Positions 8,001-16,600 of a stretch of 35,986 nucleotides of DNA are shown piece by piece. Position 1 is the stretch's first letter; each line of letters opens with the position of its first letter. Under the pieces are notes generated by a model that saw only the letters and a program-made list of their open reading frames with translations, made no database searches and had not been told where the DNA came from. The translations under genes and the position numbers were made by a program. Source of the DNA: DALYJJ01 sp031969915 (GTDB lineage: Bacteria > Acidobacteriota > Terriglobia > Bryobacterales > Bryobacteraceae); contig DALYJJ010000056.1 of the NCBI GenBank assembly GCA_031969915.1, positions 1 to 35,986 of the forward strand, in the 5' to 3' direction.

Positions 8001-10638
8001 CCAGGTCGCCGATGGCCGGATAGAGATCGCGCGTCACGAACGCCATCCGGTCGAGCAGGGTGCGGAACTCGTCGTCCGCCAACGGCGCCAGCGTCTCCAC
8101 GTGATCCAGCCGCCGCTCCATCACGCTGCGGATGGGCGCGATCTGCTGCCCCAGCCGCTGGTGCGATTTGTACAGCCAGAGCAGGCTGTCTTCAAGTTGT
8201 TCCGTGCGATCGAGGGAAGTGACGCCGTAGTGCGCCAGGGCGGTCTTCAACGCGTCGAGGAACGCCGTAGGAAGCCCTTCGCCCTTCGTGTCGAGCATGC
8301 GCAGGTATTGGAACAGGCTCGACTCCGCGCTCGGCGCCTCGCCCTCCATGCCCAAACTCACCAACGGCGCGCGGCTAAACAGCGAACAGATATCCACGAA
8401 AATGCTCAGGATCTCCGATTCGCTGCGCCACACCTCCGGACTTACCGCCGGGGTGTGCCGGTGCAGGCTCAGCTCCGCGAGCAGCCGCTTGGTCTCCGCT
8501 TGGTCGATATCGAAGCCCAGCATAAGCTGCCGGAGCTGTTCCAGGTTGCGCAGCAGACGGGTCTCGGCCGGCTCCTCGCCGGCGCCCGCCTTCGTCTTGG
8601 CGAAAGCGACCCGGCCGGTCGCGGTCTCCTGGGTCTCTTCGGAGTCGGCGTCGATCTGCAGCAGCGCCGCGCCCGTGCCCACCTGCACGTGCGGGATGGT
8701 CATCACCTGCCGCACCGTGCCCGCGAACGGCGCTTTCAGATGGGTCTCCATCTTCATCGCCTCGAGCACCACGAGGGTTTCGCCCGCCGTCACGCGCTGC
8801 CCGGCTTCCACCTGAATCGCCACCACCACCGCCGGAGAAGGCGAGCGCACGATGCCGCCGTCGTCGCGGTCGATGCGATGCGCCACGCCGTCCACTTCCA
8901 CGCGGTAGGTGAGCCCTTCGTGGATGGAAACGACGCGGTACCGCTGTCCGCCGGCCGTCAGCCAGTATTCGAACTCGCCCAGCCGTTCAAAGGTTGCGTT
9001 CACCGCCGCGCCGTCGGCCTGGATGCGGTACTCGTTCGGACCCATGCGCTGCACGCGGAACTTGTAGGCCTCGCCGCGATGCCGCAGTTCGACGTTCCGG
9101 CCCGCGTCGGAGGAAACCTCGGGACGCCCCCGCACCGCCGACAGGTAGAACTGAGTCCGCTCGATCGCCAGTTCGCTCTCATAGGACTGAATCGCCGCCT
9201 GCAGCAGAGCGATGTCGCCGTGGCGCCCGGAGATGTGCTCGCCGGCCGCGGCCAGGCGATCCATCCAGCCGATGTCCACGCGGTTGTTCTGCACCTCGGG
9301 CCGGCCGATGAGCTCCAACAAGAACGACTTGTTGGTCGCGCCGCCGCGGATCACCACCACGCTTTCGCGCAGCGCCCGCTGCAGCCGCGCCAGCGCTTCC
9401 TGCCGAGTGCGCCCGGTTCCGATGATCTTCGCGATCATCGAATCGAATTCGCTCGGCACGGAGTCGCCTTCCGCCACGCCCGTATCCACGCGGATGCCCG
9501 GGCCCACCAGGTTCCGGAAGCGCTCGATCAAACCGGGCGCGGGAGCAAAGCCGTTCCCCGGATCTTCGGCGTTCAGACGCAGCTCGATCGAGTGCCCATA
9601 CGTCGCGGGCGGCTCCGGCGGCAGATGCCCATCCTGCGCAACCAGAAGTTGCAGTTTCACCATGTCGAGCCCGGTGGTCGATTCGGTGACCGGATGCTCC
9701 ACCTGCAGGCGCGTGTTCATCTCCATGAACGCGAAACGCTGGTCGGCCGGCTGGTAAAGGAACTCCACCGTGCCCGCGTTGTGATACCCGACTTCGCGCG
9801 CCAGGCGCACGGCGGCTTCGCGCACCATCTTGTCTTGTTCCGGAGTGAGTGCGGGAGAGGGAGCCTCTTCGAGGATCTTCTGGTGCCGGCGTTGAATGGT
9901 GCAATCGCGCACGCCCGCGGCCCAGGTCGTCCCGTGATGATCGGCGATCACCTGCACTTCGATGTGGCGCGCGCCGGTCACCAACTGCTCCATGAACACC
10001 GTCGGGTCGCCGAAGGACTTGAAGGCCTCGCTTCGCGCGCCGGTGAAGGCGCGCTCCAACTGTTCGGCCGTTTCAACGCGCCGGATCCCATGTCCGCCGC
10101 CGCCCGCCGTCGCCTTGATCATCAGCGGGAAGCCCAGCCGCTCGGCGTGCTTCCAGGCGTCTTCCAGGGAATCCACGGGTCCGCCGCTCCACGGCGCCAC
10201 CGGGATTTTCGCCTGCTCGGCGATCAGCTTCGAAGTGATCTTGTCACCGAGCTTGCGCATCACGTCGCCGCTCGGACCGATGAACACGATCCCCATCTCC
10301 TTGCACAGATCGGCGAACTGGGCGTGCTCGGCGACGAATCCCCAACCCACCCAGACCGCTTCCGCGCGTACCGCGAGGAGCGCTTTTTCCAGCCGGCCGT
10401 AATCCACGTAGCTGCTGCGGGTGAGCTGCGTCTCCGGATCCGTCACAATCGCCGGCCCGAGGCAGTATGCCTCATCGGCCTCACGAACGAACATGGCGTT
10501 GCGATCCGGCTCCGTATAGAGCGCGATGGTGTGCAGCGCGGCTTCGTGGTCCTGGTTGAACTCACGAGCCGCGCGAATGAAACGCATAGCCGATTCGCCC
10601 CGGTTGACGATGGCGACACGGCGGAACTGGCGTTGCAT
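5041..10638 (-). CDS. Single-chain multidomain biotin-dependent acyl-CoA carboxylase (eukaryotic ACC layout)
   Basis: A fused carboxylase that probably makes malonyl-CoA for the adjacent synthase. I chose the ATG at 10638 (1865 residues) because GGGAGGT sits five bases before it; an in-frame ATG at 10662 has no such site. Residues below count from 10638. Biotin carboxylase spans about 5-470, with the glycine-rich ATP loop TAGGGGHGIRR and EMNTRLQVEHP. The biotinyl domain near 600-665 has EAMKM with biotinyl Lys629. A central region of roughly 600 residues follows, as in eukaryotic ACC. Carboxyltransferase halves fill about 1300-1850 (ITNYTSRYPEGMER, SLSAGAKISMSSGVE, ANLSGFDGS, VIGGAPAAAVVF). 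Most bacteria encode these parts on separate chains. Acetyl-CoA is the likely substrate given the malonyl-type acyltransferase next door; propionyl-CoA or a longer acyl-CoA is possible. Confidence 0.9.
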   Translation of the reverse strand: MQRQFRRVAIVNRGESAMRFIRAAREFNQDHEAALHTIALYTEPDRNAMFVREADEAYCLGPAIVTDPETQLTRSSYVDYGRLEKALLAVRAEAVWVGWGFVAEHAQFADLCKEMGIVFIGPSGDVMRKLGDKITSKLIAEQAKIPVAPWSGGPVDSLEDAWKHAERLGFPLMIKATAGGGGHGIRRVETAEQLERAFTGARSEAFKSFGDPTVFMEQLVTGARHIEVQVIADHHGTTWAAGVRDCTIQRRHQKILEEAPSPALTPEQDKMVREAAVRLAREVGYHNAGTVEFLYQPADQRFAFMEMNTRLQVEHPVTESTTGLDMVKLQLLVAQDGHLPPEPPATYGHSIELRLNAEDPGNGFAPAPGLIERFRNLVGPGIRVDTGVAEGDSVPSEFDSMIAKIIGTGRTRQEALARLQRALRESVVVIRGGATNKSFLLELIGRPEVQNNRVDIGWMDRLAAAGEHISGRHGDIALLQAAIQSYESELAIERTQFYLSAVRGRPEVSSDAGRNVELRHRGEAYKFRVQRMGPNEYRIQADGAAVNATFERLGEFEYWLTAGGQRYRVVSIHEGLTYRVEVDGVAHRIDRDDGGIVRSPSPAVVVAIQVEAGQRVTAGETLVVLEAMKMETHLKAPFAGTVRQVMTIPHVQVGTGAALLQIDADSEETQETATGRVAFAKTKAGAGEEPAETRLLRNLEQLRQLMLGFDIDQAETKRLLAELSLHRHTPAVSPEVWRSESEILSIFVDICSLFSRAPLVSLGMEGEAPSAESSLFQYLRMLDTKGEGLPTAFLDALKTALAHYGVTSLDRTEQLEDSLLWLYKSHQRLGQQIAPIRSVMERRLDHVETLAPLADDEFRTLLDRMAFVTRDLYPAIGDLAREIRYRYFDQRRIDKSRQQAYAMVEDCLVRLSGEADAAARLECMRALVDCPYPLVGLFSPRFKEASPGLRQLMLEVLTARHYRIRELNNTRYLMLNGHSCVAAEYEHEGKKVHVFTTQVDYPHVCDAANALFPLVKDIPAEDDIAIDLYLWQEKGIGDTEAAQKEVGEMLAQAQFPRSIRRVVVAVAGPDEKDPLHSARHFSTWRPAENGYEEEKIYRGVHPMMAKRLHFWRLKNFDLDRLPSAEDVYLLHAVAKENPKDERLIACAEVRDLTPVRNAQGRIVELPHLERMFFEAAAGIRIFQSRRTPHERLHWNRILLYVWPPLNLQPDELETILQKLAPAADGLGLEQVVVRARIPSPKTGELRDTVVRVSSPSGSGLLITFRPAGSLQPMRPLSEYTQKVVRMRQRGFVYPYEIVNMLTPDSHTQGEFPHGSFTEYDLDAEHNLTPVDRPAGQNKANIIAGVITNYTSRYPEGMERVILLGDPNKDLGALAEPECRRIIAAIDLAAAKGVPLEWFSLSAGAKISMSSGVENMDWIASVLRSLIEFTQEGGEVNVIVDGINVGAQPYWNAEATMLMHTRGILVMTPKAAMVLTGKRALEYSGSVSAEDNQGIGGYDRIMGPNGQAQYFARDLNEACQILMRHYDHTYVAPGERFPRRAKTTDPVDRDVRSFALQNGDGFTSVGGIFSEEDNPGRKRSFDIRRVMSAVIDQDHAPLERWAGMRDADTGVVWDAHLGGYPVCLLGFESKPIQRLGFVPADGPDQWTAGTLFPMSSKKIARAINAASNRRPLVVLANLSGFDGSPESLRKLQLEYGAEIGRAVVNFKGPIVFAVISRYHGGAYVVFSRALNDNMEVVALEGTFASVIGGAPAAAVVFANEVDSRARKDPRLKEINDKAARAEGVEKSRLLAQWNDLFKVVHSEKLGEVAAEFDSIHSVHRALEKGALHRILPPGELRPYLIDALERGIGKAIGESTGERAVGAGTL

Positions 10639-10684
10639 GTGACCTCCCATGCGACTGAACATGCGAATTTGTCCTAGCCTCGAT

Positions 10685-13600
10685 TCATCCGGCGACGGCC
10701 TGAAGCGGTTTCAACGCTTCGGCATCCACCCCCGTCGGGAGCGCGGCTGTCCGGTAACCTTTCAAGCGAACGTAGCGGTTGCCGTCGGAGTCGACGACCT
10801 CAGCGTCAAAGCAGCCCGGCTCGCCGTCGGTTTGCACCACGGCTTGCAGGCGGCGGCCCTGAGCTTCCTCCGGCGAACGGAGTAACTCCACTTGCCGGAT
10901 GCGTTGCGGCAATCCCATGCGGCCTTCGCGGCCCATTTCGAGGACGCCCGCGGTCTGGAAGCAGAGCTCGATCAGACGCGGGGCGGCGAGCACGGGCAGC
11001 GCGGCGGGAAGATGATTCTCGGGCAGGGTGTGAGACATCAGCCCGACCAGCGAATCGCCGTCCTTCCAGGCGCGTTCGAGCACCTGGTACGCCGGGCCGT
11101 GAAAGTAGATGCGGTAGATATCGTGCGAATCCGCGCTCACGCCGCTTTCCTCGCGGACGGCGGCCGGCGGTTCCGCTTCGCCACCCGCGTTGGTGACGCG
11201 GACGCGCGCCGTGAAGTGCGTGGTGATCTGCGCTTCGCTCTGGCCGGCCAGTTGCCGCGCTCCGAGCAGGCGGCACTCAGCGGCCACGCCCGCGCCGTCG
11301 GCGTACAACTGCGCCTCGACGATCACCGTGCGCGGATCGTTTCGATAGAACTTGAAGGGCGCGAGGAACTGTACATCCTCGATCGCGGAAACGCGCCAGC
11401 CGGGCAGCAACGCCACCGCCGCCTCGGTGAAGGCCTCGATGCCCATCACCCCGGGCAACACCGGCGTGCCGTCGATCTGGTGGTCGTAGAGGAACGGCTG
11501 CACCTTCGGGTCGAGCGTGGTCTCGACGCGCAGGCCGTCTTTGAGCGAGAGCCCGATCTTCGCCGACATCGGCCCGATCGGTGCGACTTTCTCCGGATCC
11601 AGGCCGCCCGTGGCGTCGAACTCCTCCTCGAGGATGCCCAGGCGTCCGGCGACGAGCACTTCGCCTCGGGCGCCGCCCGCGACGAGCTCGCGGCGAATGA
11701 AGGGCACGCCCGCTTCCGGCGGCAGCATGTCGATGCCCGCCATCTCCATCATCTTCGGGATGGACCCGCGGGTGGCCATGCCGATGCCGCCCCACGCCGT
11801 CCAGTCAATGGAGATGCCGCGCGTGGCGGGACGCGTCGTCCGGAAGCTGGACGCGTACTTGCACAACAGGTCGTTGGCGGAGCTGTAATCGGTCTGTCCG
11901 CCGTTGCCGAAGCGGCCCGCGATGGAGCTGAAGCCCACCGTCGCGCCAAGCGGCATCTCGCCCATCCCCTTCAGCAGGTGGAACCAGCCGTCCGACTTCA
12001 CGTCGAAGACCAGGTCGAACTCCTTCGGGTCTTTGTCGCGCAGGAAGCGGCTGCGCTCCAGGCCGGCGGCGTGGAGCAGCACGTCCACCTTGCCGTGGCG
12101 CTCGCGGATGTCGTTCAGGATGCCCGCGATCGCCGGGCCGTCCACCAGGTTGACGCTGTAGTAGTGCGCCGTGCCGCCGGCCGCTTCCACCGCTTGAATC
12201 GCGGCGAGGGCGGCGTGCTTGCGTTCGAGCGCGGCGAGTTCGCGCTCGATCAGCGCGGGTGTCGGACGTTCGCCGCGTTGCTGCATGCGGGCGGCGAAGT
12301 CGCGCTTCAGTCCGTCGCGGTCCGTTGTGAAGCGGCGGATGTCGTCGTCCTTCGGGTCGGGCGTGGGCGCCAGGTCGAGCAGGTAGAAGATGCCCCCGCT
12401 CGCCGAGGCGAGGTCGGCGGTAATCGCCGAGACAATGCTCCCCGCCGCGCCGGTGATCACGAACACGCTGTTTCCGTCCAGCGTCATGCCCGGCTGCCCG
12501 TCGGCCACCGGGAGTTCGCGCAACGTCACCGACCAGCGCAGGCCGTTGCGATAGCCGATCTCGACCGCGCCCGGATCAGTGAGCGTTTCCGCGATCAGCG
12601 TTTCGGCGATCTCGTGCCCCGAGCGGTTCGCTTCGAAGTCGACCGCTTTGATGAGCGCATCCTTGCGTTCGCGTTTGTAGGCCTTGGTGAAGCCCACCAC
12701 GGCGCCGCCCATGGGCGACTCCGCCCCCTCCCCGTTGTAGCCGTGCTGGCCGCCCATCCGCGTAGCGGAGACCAGGAACGTGCCCGGCCCGGCAACCTGT
12801 TCATAGAGCGCGCGCATCGAGTGGTAGAGAGACTTCACGCGTACTCGCGTGGCCTCTTTCCACTGGCCGAAGTCCATCTCTTCGATGGCCCCTTCGCCGT
12901 CGAGCGCGGGCAGCCAATAGACGCCTTGAATCGGGCCCGTGGACATCCAGCCGGCCAGTAGCGCGTTGAGCGATTCGGCGTCGGGCCGGCCGTCGATCCA
13001 GAGAATCTCCGCGCCCATCGCGTTCAGCTTTTCGGCGAGGCTCCTCGCGGCGCTGCCGTTGTCGGGCATGATCACCACGCGGCTGCCGGGAGCGATCGCG
13101 ACGCCGGTGGCCTTACACCGGTCGAGCGCGGGGCGCAGCACCGGAACCGGCACGCGGCGCGGCACCAGGTCGCAGGCTTCGAGCGAGGCGGCGGTTGGTT
13201 TCACCGGAGCCGCGGCGGCCGCCGGAGTGGCGCCGGTCGCGACGGCGGTGCCGGCGCTCATCGTCGTTCCCCGATCGCGCGCGAACTGGATGACGTGCGC
13301 GAGCGTGGGGAAGTCGCGCAGCTTCATGTTCTCGTCGCGTTCGATGCCGAACGCCGCGCGCACGGAAGCGAACATCTCGGCCTGCTTCACTGTGTCGATG
13401 CCGAGATCGGCTTCGAGGTCGAGATCGAGGTCCAGCATCTCATTCGGGTAGCCGGTCTTCTCGGCGACGATTGCGAGGACCTTGGTCTGGATCGCGTCGC
13501 CGGCGGTCTGCGCCGCGGCGGGCGCGGAAGCGGGCGCGGAAGCGGGGGCGGGGGCGGAAGCGGGGGCGGCGAGGTCGGGCCGCCGGTCGCGCACGAACTG

Positions 13601-16600
13601 AATCACGTGCGCGAGCGTGGGGAAATCGCGGAGCTTCAGGTTCTCGTCGCGCGGGATGTTGTAGCTCTCCCGCACCGCCGCGAACAGCTCGGCCTGCTTC
13701 ACCGTATCGACGCCCAGATCGGCTTCGAGGTCGAGATCGAGATCGAGCATCTCACTCGGATAGCCGGTCCTGTCAACGACCAGCGCCAGGACGCGCTCCT
13801 GCACCGGGTCGGAGACGGCGCCGGCGGCGGGTGCGGCCGCGACAGCGGGTGCGGCGGGCGCAGCGGGCGCGGCAACCACAACCGGAGCGGCGAGGTCGGG
13901 CCGCCGGTCGCGCACGAACTGGATCACGTGGGCGAGCGTCGGGAAGTCGCGCAGCCGCAGGTTCTCGTCGCGCGGGATGCTGTAGCTCTCCCGCACCGCG
14001 GCGAACAATTCGGCCTGTTTGAAGATGCTGACGCCCAGGTCGGCCTCGAGGTCCAGGTCGAGCGCCAGCATCTCGCGCGGATAGCCGGTCTTCTCCACCA
14101 CCAGCGAGACGATCTTCTCCTGCACCGGATCCAAGGCCGGGGCGGCAGCGGGCGCGGCGGCGGGCGCGGGCACGGAAGCAGCTACGGGCGCGGGCGCCGG
14201 GGCGGCTGCAGCCAAGTCGGGCCGCCGGTCCCTCACAAACTGGATGACATGCGCGAGCGTCGGGAAGTCGCGCAGCCGCAGGTTCTCATCGCGCGGGATG
14301 CTGTACTTCTCGCGCACGGCGGCAAACAGTTCGGCTTGCTTGACGGTATCGACGCCGAGGTCGGCTTCGAGGTCCAGGTCGAGCGCGAGCATCTCGCGCG
14401 GGTAGCCGGTCTTCTCCACCACCAGCGCGACGATGGCCTCCTGCACGGGGTCCATCGCAGGAGTGGGAGATGCCGGAGCGGGGGACGCCGGAGCAGGGGA
14501 CGCGGGCGCGGACGCAGAGGCGGCGGGCGCGGCGGCAGCCAGGTCCGGCCTCCGGTCCTTCACGAATTGGATGACATGCGCGAGCGTCGGGAAGTCGCGC
14601 AGCCGCAGGTTGTCTTCGCGTGGGATGCTGTAGCTTTCGCGCACCGCCGCGAACAGCTCGGCCTGCTTCACGGTATCTACGCCGAGATCGGCTTCCAGGT
14701 CGAGATCGAGGGCCAGCATCTCCGCCGGGTAGCCGGTCTTCTCGACCACCAGGGCGAGGATGCGCACCTTCACCGGATCTTCCGCCGGGGCCGGTTTCGG
14801 CGCGGGCGGCGGAGCAACAGCAACCGGCGGGGCAACAGCAACCGGCGCGGCAACCGGCGCAGGCGCGGCGATAGGCGCGGGCGCAGCAGCCGGTCTCGAG
14901 ACCACCGGCGCGGGCCCGGGCGCTCCCACCGGCTTGCCGTCCTTTACGCGGAGCGTGCGGTTGACTACTTCCAGATTCGCCCCGCCCGCATTCTGCGTCA
15001 GCCACTGCGTCCAGACCGGCTGGTTCTCAATGCGCGACTCGAACGTGGGGCCGCCCACAGCCGCGCGCACCCCGGCCGGATTCGGCACCAGCTTGAGCAG
15101 CGTCATGCTGATCTGCGAACCAAAGCCCGCGCCCAGCCGCAGCGCGAACTCCACCGGATACGCGCCGCCCTTCGAAAGGTTGAGCGTGCCCAGTTCCGGA
15201 TCGGGCTCCCTGTAGTTCGCCACCGGCGGCACGATGCCCGATTCAAGCGCCTTTACCGCGATGATGTCTTCGATGCCGGCGCCCATCGGGTGTCCGGTGA
15301 AGCCCTTGGTGTTGGCGATCACGATCTCCGCCGCGCGATCTCCGAACACTGTGCGCAGCGCGTGGATCTCCGCCGCCGCGCTGCCGCCGCGCGCGGGCGT
15401 GAACGTCTCGTGGGAGACGAACACCATCCGCTGCGCCATGTCGTACCGCGAGATTCCGCTGCGCTCCTCGGCCTGTTTCACCAGGCCTTCCATCACCTGG
15501 CAGATATGGCTGACGTCGAGCCGCGTCCCATGGAACGCGCTGTTCGCGGTGGCCGCGCTCAGCACCTGGCAGATGGGCCGCACGCCGCGTTCGCGCGCCG
15601 CCTCTTCGCTTTCCACCACCAGTCCGGCGGCGCCCATTCCGAGAATGGTTCCGTGGCGGCGGCGGTCGAACGGCAGCGCGGCTTCTTCGACGATCTCGTC
15701 GGTGGCCGCCGCGCCGGAGGCGAGAAAGCCCGAGCCGACCCATTCAAGCAGGTTGTCCGAAGTGACGTCGTCGGCGCCTACGATCAGCACGCGCCGGCAA
15801 CGGCCGGCGTGAATCCAGTCCTCGGCGATGGCGATGGCCTGCGTGGTGCTCGCGCACGCCGAGTTCACCTGGGTATTGGGCCCGCGCGCGCCGATCAGTT
15901 CGGCGAACTGCGAGTGGCCCATGGCCAGCGTCCGGAACACGAAGCGGCGGTCGAACACATACGGGTTCTTTTCGAGCGCCGCCTGCAGCTCATTGATCCG
16001 CCGGTCCAGCTCGGCGAGCAGCGAAGCGTTGCCCGCCGCGCGGCCGCGCAGGTCCTGCAGCATCGCCACCTGCTGCCGCTTCGCGCGGTCGTCGTGATAC
16101 CGGTTCATGTCGTCGGCGAAGGAATCCGCACCCGGCCAGCAGGAGGCGAAGATCACCGCCGTGTCGTCGCGCATCGCTTCGGGCAGGCCCCACCGGTCGG
16201 GCAGTTGCGTTCCCTTGGTGGTGGTCTTGTAGTGCTGCACCATCGGGATGCCTGCGTCGCGCAGGGCGTCGATGCCCACCGCGATAGCAAGCTGCGTCAC
16301 GCGATCCAGAGCCGCGATGCGGTCCTCCGGAATGCCGAACTCTTTGCCGAGTTCGAAGGCGCCACCCCGGCCCGCGAGCTTGATCACTTCAGCCGGGTTC
16401 TTGATGATCTCGAACGACGCGTTGCCGTTCTCGTTCTTCACCAGCCGCGTGATGTTCTTGTCCAGCATCGCGCGGCGGAACTTGGTGGGAATAACGTCGA
16501 TGAACTGCGTGCCGCCAAGAATGCGCGGCAGGTTGTTGTCGTCGAAGATGCGCTCGGTGCCGGGCAGACCGACGGCCGCGCCGGAGATAGTGATCGGCGC

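Noticed and set aside
7630..10677. A 1015-codon plus-strand open frame across the carboxylase gene, and a similar 864-codon one at 4957-7551
   Set aside because: Both are antisense to the well-supported carboxylase, are Arg/His/Gln-rich and show no family motifs.
13268..14779. Regular repeats that could suggest a CRISPR array
   Set aside because: The period of about 315-325 bases, the intact reading frame and the carrier-domain motifs show these are protein-domain repeats.
15047..16591. Reading KS2 as an inactive chain-length factor
   Set aside because: Cys1276 and both catalytic His are present, so loss of catalysis is not supported.
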